Below, piece by piece: positions 52,816-61,769 of a stretch of 64,000 nucleotides of DNA (position 1 is its first letter; each line of letters starts with the position of its first letter). This DNA comes from Chryseobacterium fluminis (GTDB taxonomy: Bacteria; Bacteroidota; Bacteroidia; Flavobacteriales; Weeksellaceae), in the NCBI RefSeq assembly GCF_026314945.1, contig NZ_CP111121.1:2170001-2234000 (forward strand), given 5' to 3'. Below the pieces are notes generated by a model. The model made no database searches and was not told where the DNA came from. It worked only from the letters and a program-made list of their open reading frames with translations. The position numbers were made by a program, and so were the translations under genes.

Positions 52816-53439
52816 AAGTCGTTTAAACTTATATAGGAAAAAGAGGTCGAGAAAATTAAGCAATTTTGGATTGCAATGTAAAAGACTAACAATCTGGAAA
52901 TCATTAGCAAATGATAAAATAGAAAAATGAATTTTACCACTTAAGCAGAGTAAAAATTGGATTTTATACGAAGTTTGACTTGGTAAAAATAATTCAGTCC
53001 ACTATAATGGCTGAAAACCGGTTGCCAGTGGCGGAAACTTTTGTTAAAGGACTATTTCGGGGAAGAAAATACCGCAGAATTAAGTGTTTAAAAAGCTTTG
53101 GATTTCCTTTGTGGTCTGCTACAGACAACCACACGAAGAGATTCGTGCGGTAGCAGTGAAGGGATTCGTGCGGTAGCAGTGATGTAGCGGTGTGTGGTAC
53201 TTACTGTCTCACACTTAAGTACACTTTAGAAAGTTTAAAAAAATACCGCAGAATTAAGTTCACATCAGGTGAAAATCAAAGATTTTCAAAAACTTACGTG
53301 TACTTCTTTCGCGTAAAGTATATTACTTTAATTATCTTAAGTGTTTAGAAATCTTTCGGATCTCCTTTATGATAATAGAAAATTTTAGACAGCTTTGTAG
53401 ATAAAGGATTGATCTGACAGTGAAAACATACGAAAAAAT
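52816..53439. other. Non-coding stretch with degenerate repeats
   Basis: No open gene. The motif ATACCGCAGAATTAAGT occurs at 53069-53085 and again around 53242-53258. A longer related text, TTAAGTGTTTA..A.CTTT.GGATxTCCTTT, occurs around 53080-53110 and 53337-53370. The stretch looks like decayed duplicated sequence. It also holds the hairpin listed at 53116. Confidence 0.5.
53116..53182. repeat. Long hairpin with 23-bp tandem duplication
   Basis: CTGCTAC (53116-53122) pairs with GTAGCAG (53150-53156), and CACGAA pairs with TTCGTG inside it (loop GAGA), giving an extended imperfect stem-loop. Its right arm is duplicated: GATTCGTGCGGTAGCAGTGA occurs at 53140-53159 and 53163-53182. No T run follows, so it is not an ordinary terminator. 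Confidence 0.6.
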
Positions 53440-53469
53440 AAAACCGTCAGCTATTTCCTGACGGTTTTA
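53440..53469 (-). terminator. Terminator of the trehalose-locus operon
   Basis: Stem AAAACCGTCAG/CTGACGGTTTT, with a T-rich tail on the minus strand, 24 bp past the TonB-receptor stop. Confidence 0.75.
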
Positions 53470-53492
53470 TTAATTTTTAAGGGCAGCTCATA

Positions 53493-55982
53493 TTAGAAAT
53501 CCAGCGTAATAGAAGCTCTTACGGCCGCCCCCATAATGGGTCTTGCCATTCTGATGTCTCCCGCTCCCGTAAGTGGAGACCTTGGATCTCCTTCAGTAAT
53601 TCCGATGGTATTGAAGATATTCGTCCCATCGACTGCAAATCGGATTTTTCCTAACTGATAGGATGTTCCCGCCCCGAATTCCGAGAATGAAGGCAGCGTA
53701 TTTTTATCTGTATTGGCCTCGTCCTGGAAACGTTGTCCGTAGTAATTCATACTTACATATGCTCTCCACTCTTTAGTAATATTTATTGCAGGAGCAATAT
53801 TAAAATAGAATTTCGGCATTCTTCTTACGGTATTCCCCTCGTAATCGAATACAGTTCCGTCCGCGTTTCTTCCCGTAAAATCTTTGTATTTAGGATCCTG
53901 AACGGTTCCGTTAAACGTTACTTCCAACAGATTATTGAATAATCTGGCATATCCTTCCAGTTCTACTCCTATATTCGTTGTGTTCGCAAATTTATTTTCT
54001 GAAGTTCCGTCAGAGAAAACATCGGTAAATGAAAGGTTTTTCAAGGTAGAATAGAATGGAATTACGGCAATATCAAATGTTCTGGAGTAATATTTGTACC
54101 CCACTTCCAGCTGATTGGTCGTTACAGGTTTGATCGCTGACAAATCATTCATATTGTTGTAATAGGCTTCTTCATTCGGAGATCTGAAACCATTGGAAAA
54201 ACGCGCATACACGGCATTTTCCTTATTAATTTTATAATTTAAAGCGGTGGTGAAGGATACTCTGTTTACATCATAATTCCAATAGGTATATTTATTTCCG
54301 AGTACCGCCATGTTATCATCAGCCGTTGTGGTCAGGAAAGAATGCGTTCCATCCGTCGTTAATCCTGAATTATTCAGGTTGGAAGAAGTCGTATTCACCC
54401 CGTACCCTTTGTAAAAATCGCGGCTGTAGCGGATTCCTCCATTGAAACTTAAGCCATCCGTAATCTGATAATCCAGATTTAAATAAAGATCGTTCAGGCT
54501 CCCCTGAATCTGAGAATCCCTCATCAGAAATGACATATCTGTAACACCGTTATACGTTTTGGAATAGCCTGTGCTTGTCGGAGTCAGTGAAGTATCCACC
54601 AGGTTAAGAAGCTCCGGCCGGTCTGTAGCTGTTGTCAGAATATTACTCCAGTTCCAGTATTGATGGGATTTCCAGTTGGATTTATAAAAACCTGCCGTTA
54701 CATTTCCTTTATCAAATTTGTAATTGAACTGTAAATCATTGACAAAGTTATTCATCTGCTTGTCGATGGCCCAGAATCCCAGCTTCTGTACATATTGAGG
54801 ATTCATAATAGCACCAGTACTTACTGAAGTATATTGGGGAGTAACGGCATGAACCAACACCGGCGGCGTAGCGGGGTTATTATCCGTATCCTGGTATTCA
54901 TCGTATGTTTTCGCAAAATCGGCTGCCGTCTGCGGACCGCCTGCAGGGAAGATCCCGGTATAATTCATATTGATATCGGTATATCTCGTTTTGTTTAAAA
55001 CAGAGAAATTATTTCCCAGGTCGTATTTAAACTCAGCGCCCAGAACATCAACTTTCGGATGGATTCCGTCTTCCAGATTCCTGCTGAAAAATCCGCCGCC
55101 GGCCTGAGGAATATTCAGCTGGCTGATGGTACGGTAGCTGTAGGTCCCGTAATTGGCATCAAAACCCGGAAATTCTTTTAGTTTATTTCCGTTCTGTATT
55201 AAGGGAATCGGAAGATAGAACGTGTTTCTGTCGTCCAGTTTTTTGTAATATACTTTAGCGTATCCTTTGTCAAAGACGTATTTCAGATTCATTCTGATCT
55301 GTCCGCCGTTATTGGCTTTGAAACCTGTTCTTCGGATGCCGTTATCACTTCTGTAAAAACCGCCTACGCTGAAAAACAATTTGTCCTGTACCAGGGCTCC
55401 CCCGAGATTGATATCGGTGCGCATTAGACCATAGGTGCTGGTTTCTATTTTGGCAGTCCCTCTGAAATTATTGGTTCCTTCTTTTGTAATAAAGTTGATT
55501 AACCCTCCGGGAGAATTGGTGGCAAAAATGGATCCCGAACCTCCTCTCAGTGCTTCCAGCCTGCTTACCGAATTATCAACGCGGAAAAAATTATCCGCAT
55601 TGGCAAACTGCAGGGCACCGTCCTCAAAAACGGGAAGTCCGTCTTCCTGAACCTGTACAAATTCATATGCTCCCGCAGAAGGGATACCGCGGGCAAAAAG
55701 GTTGTTTCCTACTTCACCGCCTGAAGTTTCAACGGCAAAACCGGGAACTCTCTGTAGCAAAGCAGCCGCACTGATAGGATTCTGCTTTTGAATCTCTTTT
55801 GCGCTGAAAGTAGAGATGGCCGTACTGGATTCTATTTTCTTCTTCGGATTTGAGTTTCCTGTGATGACCACCTGATCAATACTGTTTGTTTTCACAGAGT
55901 CCTTTTCAGTTTCCTGCGCATACGTGTTGTTGAAATAAAGCGTTGCAACTCCGGCCAGTAAAAAGATCGATTTTTTTTTCAT
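53493..55982 (-). CDS. TonB-dependent receptor of the trehalose locus
   Basis: An 829-residue outer-membrane protein with a signal peptide (MKKKSIFLLAGVATLYFNNTYAQ). The plug domain lies at about 40-150 (IDQVVITGNSNPKKKIE, LLQRVPGFAV, RLEALRGGSGSIFATNSPGG) and the 22-strand barrel follows, ending in an aromatic C-terminus (RASITLDF). No carboxypeptidase-like N-terminal extension and no SusD partner are seen, so it is a stand-alone receptor rather than a SusC. It is the last gene of a unit with a trehalase and an MFS transporter, so its cargo is probably trehalose or a related sugar; this is inference. Confidence 0.85.
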   Translation of the reverse strand: MKKKSIFLLAGVATLYFNNTYAQETEKDSVKTNSIDQVVITGNSNPKKKIESSTAISTFSAKEIQKQNPISAAALLQRVPGFAVETSGGEVGNNLFARGIPSAGAYEFVQVQEDGLPVFEDGALQFANADNFFRVDNSVSRLEALRGGSGSIFATNSPGGLINFITKEGTNNFRGTAKIETSTYGLMRTDINLGGALVQDKLFFSVGGFYRSDNGIRRTGFKANNGGQIRMNLKYVFDKGYAKVYYKKLDDRNTFYLPIPLIQNGNKLKEFPGFDANYGTYSYRTISQLNIPQAGGGFFSRNLEDGIHPKVDVLGAEFKYDLGNNFSVLNKTRYTDINMNYTGIFPAGGPQTAADFAKTYDEYQDTDNNPATPPVLVHAVTPQYTSVSTGAIMNPQYVQKLGFWAIDKQMNNFVNDLQFNYKFDKGNVTAGFYKSNWKSHQYWNWSNILTTATDRPELLNLVDTSLTPTSTGYSKTYNGVTDMSFLMRDSQIQGSLNDLYLNLDYQITDGLSFNGGIRYSRDFYKGYGVNTTSSNLNNSGLTTDGTHSFLTTTADDNMAVLGNKYTYWNYDVNRVSFTTALNYKINKENAVYARFSNGFRSPNEEAYYNNMNDLSAIKPVTTNQLEVGYKYYSRTFDIAVIPFYSTLKNLSFTDVFSDGTSENKFANTTNIGVELEGYARLFNNLLEVTFNGTVQDPKYKDFTGRNADGTVFDYEGNTVRRMPKFYFNIAPAINITKEWRAYVSMNYYGQRFQDEANTDKNTLPSFSEFGAGTSYQLGKIRFAVDGTNIFNTIGITEGDPRSPLTGAGDIRMARPIMGAAVRASITLDF

Positions 55983-56015
55983 GTCCTTGTTAATTTATAG
56001 TTAGTTTAATTATTA

Positions 56016-57497
56016 TTAAATTTCATTTTTTAGTTTAAGGTATACACCGTTTGTCCATCCAAAACCATCCTGGTTCGGATACTCTCCTCCTCCCGCAACA
56101 GTTTCGATATCCAGCGCATTATATTTTTCCATTAATTTTCCGGTATTGCTGTAGACCCTCTCAACATTGGTACACCAGTTATTTTTTATTTTTTCAGCTA
56201 AATCATCAAAACCGTATTTTTTCATTGATATAAAGCCAAGCCATTGATAAGGTGCCCAGGCATTGGGGAGATCCCACTGCTGCCCGGTTTTTTTTGTTGT
56301 CGTGACCAATCCGCCCTGGTAAAGGAATTTTTCTTCAATATTTTTCGCAACATATTGTGCCTGCTTTTCGCTTGCCAATCCAAGAAACAAAGGATACAGA
56401 GCCGCAATATGTTCAGATGCTGCCGGGGTGTTTTTTTCCGTATGATAATCTTTATACGTCCCGGAATTTTCATCCCAGAAATACCGGTCAATCATCTTTC
56501 TGCGTTTTTCTGCTCTTTCTGTATAATACTTTTCTTTTTCAGACAAATACTGAATCGATGCAGATTTTGCGAGTGTATTCTCGAGATGCCATAAAAGGCA
56601 GTTAAGATCAACCTCAGCCAGCTTCAGCGTTTCAATGGTCTGTATATCTTCGCCGTCTGCAAACCACCTGCTGGAAAAATCCCAACCCGATTCGCAGGCA
56701 CTTCTTATATTTCTGTAAAATTCTTTTCCTGCACCTTCTGCATCTTTAATGTCGATTAAATAACTTTCAGGACGCGGTTCGTTTTCTGTATCATAATATC
56801 TGTTTAGAATATCTCCGTTAATGGTTTTTACGACTCTTTTTATCCCTGATCCATTTTGTATTTCCTTTTCACCATCCATCCAGAAAGCATACTCTTTTTC
56901 TAAAGTATTGTAATAGCTGATATAAATATTTTCGTTTTTGGTGGTTTCAAAAAGCAAATCAAGCATGAGCGAAAAATACGGCGGCTGAGAACGGCTCAGG
57001 AAGTGAGTCCGGCTGGCATTCGGCACAAATCCCACATTCTGAATTAAATAAGAACAGTTTTCGATCATATTTTTGATCATTTCCACTCTTCCGGAAACCT
57101 GCAGTCCCAGCATGATAAAATAACTGTCCCAATAAAAAAATTCATTGAAACGGCCACCGGGAACTACGTAAGGCTTTGGAAGCTTCATCAAAGTTCCTTT
57201 TTCTTCGTACGCTGTTCTTGTCAACTCATCCCAGAGTTTACCGATATGCTCATTGATGGGCAAATGATCTTTTCTGTGAATCGAAATTTTCGCTCCTAAA
57301 AAATCAAAATTCGACAATACAAAAGCTTTTAAATCAAAATCTTCTGCATTTTTTTCTGTGTTGTATTTCGCATTGATGTCAGCAATCGGAAACAATGGAA
57401 CCGCATCGGTCATCATTTTCTGGTCTTCAAAGATTGCTGCTCTCTGGACATCATCGAAAAGGGGCTGGATTTCGTTTATATATAATTGTTTATTCAT
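56016..57497 (-). CDS. GH37 alpha,alpha-trehalase
   Basis: A 493-residue enzyme splitting trehalose into two glucoses. Both trehalase signatures are present: VVPGGRFNEFFYWDSYF (about 112-128) and GQQWDLPNAWAPYQWLGF (about 406-423). GWDFSSRWF holds the likely catalytic Asp, and GGGEYPNQDGFGWTNG near the end the second acid. No signal peptide, so the enzyme is cytoplasmic like TreF. It starts 2 bp after the MFS gene's stop and is followed by the TonB receptor gene 33 bp later, which argues for a single operon. Confidence 0.92.
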   Translation of the reverse strand: MNKQLYINEIQPLFDDVQRAAIFEDQKMMTDAVPLFPIADINAKYNTEKNAEDFDLKAFVLSNFDFLGAKISIHRKDHLPINEHIGKLWDELTRTAYEEKGTLMKLPKPYVVPGGRFNEFFYWDSYFIMLGLQVSGRVEMIKNMIENCSYLIQNVGFVPNASRTHFLSRSQPPYFSLMLDLLFETTKNENIYISYYNTLEKEYAFWMDGEKEIQNGSGIKRVVKTINGDILNRYYDTENEPRPESYLIDIKDAEGAGKEFYRNIRSACESGWDFSSRWFADGEDIQTIETLKLAEVDLNCLLWHLENTLAKSASIQYLSEKEKYYTERAEKRRKMIDRYFWDENSGTYKDYHTEKNTPAASEHIAALYPLFLGLASEKQAQYVAKNIEEKFLYQGGLVTTTKKTGQQWDLPNAWAPYQWLGFISMKKYGFDDLAEKIKNNWCTNVERVYSNTGKLMEKYNALDIETVAGGGEYPNQDGFGWTNGVYLKLKNEI

Positions 57498-57499
57498 CT

Positions 57500-58729
57500 T
57501 TAATTTTTAGGATTTATTTTAAGTTTATTCATGAAAATTGCTGAAATAATCAACAGTGAAAGTGGAATTAATGAAAGGTAAAATGCCTGCTGGCCACTGA
57601 ATTCCTGAAATACAAAACCGGTAATAACAGATCCTATTGTTCCTCCAATGGCAGAGAACACCACAATTAAACCGGACATTGCACTGTGCAGATATTTCGG
57701 AATGGATGCCAGAATTACAGAATTAATGCTTGGATAAATCGGAGCCAGCAAACCACCCATCAAAGGAAATAAATAGACAACAGGCGGTGCATTAAACCAG
57801 GTTGTTTCCGGGGCAATAGAAATATTGTGCGTTAAGGGTAAAACCAATACAATACTGATCGCAAAACCAATCACACAAAAGGACACCACATAGATCCAGC
57901 TGAATCTCTTCGAGAAAAAGCCCGACAAAAATCTTCCCAATGCAAACGCTCCTGCCAAAACAGCTCCTGCCTGAATACTCATGGAAGTCGGAACTTTTAA
58001 GATTTCTTTATAAAAAGTCGGGGTCCAGGTCTGAAAACTCTGCTCTACCAAGACAAAAAGAAAAGCACATAATAAAAAGAAAAGGACCTTTCTGTAACTG
58101 AAAAGACTTACACTGTTTTTCAAATCTCCCAGGAGATCGGTCTTTTCATCTTTTGCTTCATGTTCATCCAGTTTTGTAAAGAATAAAAACAGGAAAGACA
58201 ATGTCGATAATGCACCCAGCACCCAATATACATTCAGCCAGTGGGCAGAACGCGGATTGTGGTCATCAATAAATAAGCTGAACAGAACATTTCCCATTAA
58301 AACGCCGATCATAAAAAATCCTTCCAGATAACCCATGAGACTTGAATGTTCTTTATCCGTTTTCGTCACCAGACCGATAGAGGTAAATACTGAAATTTTA
58401 ATTAGAGCAAAAGAAATCCCTACAATGGCAAAAAGTAATTTAAAAAACCAGAAATTATTTGCAGAAGGCATAACAAAACACATACAGCTGACCAGGAACA
58501 AAGCGATCAGCATAGATCTTTTGATTCCTATTTTCGGTAAAAATGAGGCCAATACAAACGAGCAAATGGCAATCGGCAGATCTTTAAAGCCTTCCAGAAC
58601 GCTTGCCGAAGATTTTGAAATGCCAAAATTCTGCTGCATCTGCAAAATCACCGTTCCCACCGAATTCAGAAGAATGGCAAAGACAAAATAGTTTAAAAAT
58701 AATACAGCCTTTATATTAAAATTTTTCAT
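57500..58729 (-). CDS. MFS transporter of the trehalose locus
   Basis: A 409-residue protein with twelve predicted membrane helices, opening MKNFNIKAVLFLNYFVFAIL. Residues 45-75 (FKDLPIAICSFVLASFLPKI) and the middle loop (KTDKEHSSLMGYLEG) fit the major facilitator fold; it resembles sugar or fucose-type permeases. It is the first gene of the operon with the trehalase and receptor and is divergent from the AraC regulator, so uptake of trehalose across the inner membrane is the likely job. Confidence 0.82.
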   Translation of the reverse strand: MKNFNIKAVLFLNYFVFAILLNSVGTVILQMQQNFGISKSSASVLEGFKDLPIAICSFVLASFLPKIGIKRSMLIALFLVSCMCFVMPSANNFWFFKLLFAIVGISFALIKISVFTSIGLVTKTDKEHSSLMGYLEGFFMIGVLMGNVLFSLFIDDHNPRSAHWLNVYWVLGALSTLSFLFLFFTKLDEHEAKDEKTDLLGDLKNSVSLFSYRKVLFFLLCAFLFVLVEQSFQTWTPTFYKEILKVPTSMSIQAGAVLAGAFALGRFLSGFFSKRFSWIYVVSFCVIGFAISIVLVLPLTHNISIAPETTWFNAPPVVYLFPLMGGLLAPIYPSINSVILASIPKYLHSAMSGLIVVFSAIGGTIGSVITGFVFQEFSGQQAFYLSLIPLSLLIISAIFMNKLKINPKN

Positions 58730-58851
58730 TCATTAATTACTTGCCGACTAAGATAGAAGCATTTCACTTAACATTAATTTAACACAGTAAATGAATATTT
58801 GAACTATATTAATATAATTATTATTTTAGGCGATAAAATACGATTAACTGA

Positions 58852-59754
58852 ATGAAAGTTACATTTGAACGCGTAATCCCCGATGAAAAGAGCTCTTTCC
58901 GTACCATTCACAACCATTCACCGATCTCAGAATTCAAATGGGAATACCATTATCATCCCGAAATTGAACTGGTATGTATCATTTCCGGGAGCGGAACCCG
59001 GCATGTGGGCTACCATAAAAGCAATTATACGAATGGCGACCTTGTCCTGATAGGCTCCAATATTCCGCATTCCGGATTCGGACTGAATTCCATTGATCCG
59101 CATGAAGAAATTGTTCTTCAGTTTAAAGAAGAAATTTTGCAGTTTCCCGAACAGGAAACTGAAGCCAGATCCATCAAAAACCTGTTGGAACTCTCAAAAT
59201 ACGGCATTCAGTTTTACCCGAACGTTAAAGAAGCGATTCTCCCCAGATTGAAATTAATGCTGGAATCGGAAGGTTATAAAAGATACCTATTGCTTCTGGA
59301 AATTCTTTTTGAGCTCTCAAAATGTACAGATTACGAAATTTTAAATAAAGAGATTATGCCGTATACCATAATTTCTAAAAATAAAACCCGGCTGGAAAAC
59401 ATATTCACGTACGTTGAGCATCATTATGATAGGGAAATTAATATTGAAGATGTTGCCAGACTGGCCAACCTCACGCTGCCTGCTTTCTGTAATTTTTTTA
59501 AAAAGGCCACGCAGATTACATTTACAGAATTCGTGAACAGGTATCGTATTAATAAGGCATGCCTTCTGATGGCGCAGGATAAAAGCATCTCCGAATGCAG
59601 CTACAGCTGTGGCTTCAACAACGTTACTTACTTTAACAGAATGTTTAAAAAGTACACGGAGAAAACGCCCTCCGAGTTTGTTAAGAGTTTCGTGCAGAAT
59701 AAGGTGAATATAGATCTGAAAGTTGATGAAGTGAAGATCAAGGCAGGTTTTTAA
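58852..59754 (+). CDS. AraC-family regulator of the trehalose locus
   Basis: A 300-residue protein. The N-terminal cupin-like sensor (about 10-100) has the metal/sugar-type motif WEYHYHPEIELVCIISGSG and IPHSGFGL. The C-terminal 100 residues are two HTH units: INIEDVARLANLTLPAFCNF and SISECSYSCGFNNVTYFNRMF, ending KYTEKTPSEFVKSF. It is transcribed away from the MFS-trehalase-receptor operon with a 122-bp gap, so it probably activates that operon in response to trehalose or glucose. Confidence 0.87.
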   Translation: MKVTFERVIPDEKSSFRTIHNHSPISEFKWEYHYHPEIELVCIISGSGTRHVGYHKSNYTNGDLVLIGSNIPHSGFGLNSIDPHEEIVLQFKEEILQFPEQETEARSIKNLLELSKYGIQFYPNVKEAILPRLKLMLESEGYKRYLLLLEILFELSKCTDYEILNKEIMPYTIISKNKTRLENIFTYVEHHYDREINIEDVARLANLTLPAFCNFFKKATQITFTEFVNRYRINKACLLMAQDKSISECSYSCGFNNVTYFNRMFKKYTEKTPSEFVKSFVQNKVNIDLKVDEVKIKAGF

Positions 59755-59884
59755 TGATTTAGATACTTTAAAACATTCAACATGAGATTTCTCTGATATT
59801 AATTGTTGTAGATCTCACGGAGATTGGGCAGATGACGCAGATTTTTTTTGAAGCGAAGTTTCTTAGTTAGATCCGCGGGAGTAA

Positions 59885-59913
59885 AACAAAAAAAGCCATC
59901 CGAAAGGATAGCT
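59885..59913 (-). terminator. Terminator of the AhpC/TSA-family gene
   Basis: Stem AGCcATCC/GGATaGCT with GAAA loop; TTTTTTT follows on the minus strand. Confidence 0.65.
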
Positions 59914-59970
59914 TCATATATTGGTAAGTTGCAAAAGTCATCAACAGACAACCCGCTACAATCAGCCAAA

Positions 59971-60525
59971 TTATTTCCATTTGATATTGCAGCCCATGCT
60001 TGGTCTCTGGATCTCTTCCTGAGGCTCACCTAACAGCAGGTTTTCGAATGCAATGATTAAATCTTCACCCGTAACCTCCTTATGATTTCCAGGTCTCGAA
60101 TCATCCATCTGTCCTCTGTAGACCAGATCCAGTTTGTCATCGAAGAAATAAAAATCAGGGGTACAGGCTGCATCATATGCTTTTGCGATGGCCTGGCTTT
60201 CATCATATAAATACGGAAAATCAAAGTTTCTTTCAATCTGAAATTCAATCATTTTTTCAGGAGCATCAGCAGGATATTTTTCTGCATTATTCGCATTAAT
60301 TGCAATAAACTCAATTCCTCTTTCATTATAATCTTCATACAGTTCGTTTAATTTGTCGATCACATGAAGGACGAAAGGACAATGATTGCACATGAAGATC
60401 ACCAATGTTCCTTTTTCTCCTTTCAGATCATCCAACGACTGAATTTCATTGCTTTTTGAAGGGTTGGGAAGTTCGAAAAACGGGGCTTTAGTACCTAATG
60501 CTAACATATTTGAGGGAGTATCCAT
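59971..60525 (-). CDS. AhpC/TSA-family thioredoxin-like protein
   Basis: About 184 residues from the ATG at 60525 (MDTPSNMLALGTKAPFFELP). Active-site region LVIFMCNHCPFVLHVIDKL (CxxC) with INANNAEKYPADAPEKM and the cis-Pro loop AACTPDFYFFD. It resembles the redoxin/TlpA-like group with a CxxCP motif, common in flavobacteria, and would be a cytoplasmic thiol reductase. The longer start at 60546 is a TTG within the TATCTTTG box and is rejected. Confidence 0.85.
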   Translation of the reverse strand: MDTPSNMLALGTKAPFFELPNPSKSNEIQSLDDLKGEKGTLVIFMCNHCPFVLHVIDKLNELYEDYNERGIEFIAINANNAEKYPADAPEKMIEFQIERNFDFPYLYDESQAIAKAYDAACTPDFYFFDDKLDLVYRGQMDDSRPGNHKEVTGEDLIIAFENLLLGEPQEEIQRPSMGCNIKWK

Positions 60526-60543
60526 ATCTTTTTTATTTGTAGA

Positions 60544-60551
60544 CAAAGATA
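60544..60551 (-). promoter_or_regulatory. -7 box for the AhpC/TSA-family gene
   Basis: The minus strand reads TATCTTTG, 18 bp before the ATG at 60525. Confidence 0.5.
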
Positions 60552-60784
60552 AAAATTTCTTTCAGTATATGCTAGTGAAGCTTATGACAGAGATAAGGAA
60601 GTAATTATAATTATATTAATCGATCTCGCCTATCGGATATATTAATTTTTACAATAATGCTAATCATTTGCACTTATATGCCATTAGGAGAGGGTTAGGA
60701 TCATAAAATATTTCTGATTGCATTATTTCAAAAGTTAAACTTTGTGATTTGTTTGGAAGATATATCTAAAAGTTTGTAGTTTTG

Positions 60785-60797
60785 CTAACACTGTTAG
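60785..60797 (+). promoter_or_regulatory. Palindromic operator upstream of the TetR gene
   Basis: Perfect palindrome CTAACA-C-TGTTAG, 12 bp before the tetR-family start. Related sites recur three times before the efflux genes (61426, 61548, 61685), which points to autoregulation by the TetR protein. Confidence 0.7.
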
Positions 60798-60809
60798 TAA
60801 ATAAAAATC

Positions 60810-61406
60810 ATGGGTTTACATGAACGTCGTCAAAGAGAAAAAGAATCGATACGCGCCAATATTTTGGATGCGGCTTTTTCTTTGGCTAAAACCGAAGGGT
60901 GGGCTTCACTTTCCATGAGAAAAATTGCCGATGCTATTGAGTACAGTGCACCGGTAGTTTATGATCATTTTGAAAACAAAGAGGCTATTTTATACGAGAT
61001 TTCGTTGAATGGTTTTCATTGTCTGCAAATTGAATTGCTGAAAGCCCAGAGAAAACACGACCAGCCGGAAGATCAGTTGAAGGCAATTGTAGATGCCTAC
61101 TGGAAGTTTGCATTTAAAAACAAGGAATACTACCAATTGATGTTCGGACTTGGAATGCAGTGTAGCGGAAAGGGAATGATGAAAGAGGAATTTTCGTCTT
61201 TCCAGGACATGCTCTACGATTGCACATTTGAAATTATTAATAAAAAAGGATCGAATCCCCATAACGCCTGTCACTCATCTCATGCTCTGTTTTCAGCAGT
61301 ACATGGATTGATCTCTATTATGATGATGCGTAATGATGACATTCCTTCTACAATGAACAAGACTACTTTGGACGAAACTGTTTCTGCCTTTATTAAGTCT
61401 TTGTAA
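60810..61406 (+). CDS. TetR-family repressor of the RND pump
   Basis: A 198-residue regulator. The N-terminal HTH spans about 15-60 (ILDAAFSLAKTEGWASLSMR, then KIADAIEYSAPVVYDHFENK). The C-terminal ligand domain has the WKFAFKNKEYYQLMFGLGMQ region typical of the WHG/TetR_C group. The operator 12 bp before its own start and three copies before the pump genes downstream suggest it represses both itself and the efflux genes until an inducer binds. Confidence 0.9.
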   Translation: MGLHERRQREKESIRANILDAAFSLAKTEGWASLSMRKIADAIEYSAPVVYDHFENKEAILYEISLNGFHCLQIELLKAQRKHDQPEDQLKAIVDAYWKFAFKNKEYYQLMFGLGMQCSGKGMMKEEFSSFQDMLYDCTFEIINKKGSNPHNACHSSHALFSAVHGLISIMMMRNDDIPSTMNKTTLDETVSAFIKSL

Positions 61407-61425
61407 ATTTTTTTTGAATTAAAAA

Positions 61426-61697
61426 TTAACACTGTTAGGAAAAGTAACATGGAATAATTAACATTATTCTCTTAAATAATTTTAAAACCACTTTACAATG
61501 AAATCAGATTTTATGACAATAATTCTTGCTATTTTTTTTCCTTATCATTAACATCGTTAGGAAAAATAACACTGTAAACTATTTACTTATCTCTTTAAAT
61601 CAATATAAAACAATTTTTCAAGTATGGAAATATCAATTTAATCTAGAGTATTACAATCCTGTCATTTTTTTTTTGAATATATTATTAACACCGTTAG
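61426..61697 (+). promoter_or_regulatory. Three repeated operator modules before the RND operon
   Basis: The 363-bp gap between tetR and the adaptor gene has no supportable gene. It contains the operator TTAACActGTTAG at 61426-61438, 61548-61560 and 61685-61697. Each sits in a larger repeated module of about 45 bp: a T-rich run, ATTAACAnnGTTAGGAAA, then nnTAACA. Copies are 122 and 137 bp apart. A multi-site repressor array and possibly several promoters are implied. Confidence 0.65.
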
Positions 61698-61769
61698 GAA
61701 ACATAACAGGATTTAAATTAAAAAACAACATTATTAAAATCTAACACTTATTAAAAAACTTAACTCAAA

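Noticed and set aside
53140..53182. CRISPR array
   Set aside because: Only two copies of the unit, spaced by 3 bp, with no spacers or cas genes.
59799..60029. A 76-residue minus-strand frame
   Set aside because: It overlaps the end of the AhpC/TSA-family gene in another frame and crosses its terminator.
61526..61744. A 72-residue plus-strand frame before the adaptor gene
   Set aside because: It runs across two operator repeats, has poly-Phe and low-complexity content, and no ribosome binding site.
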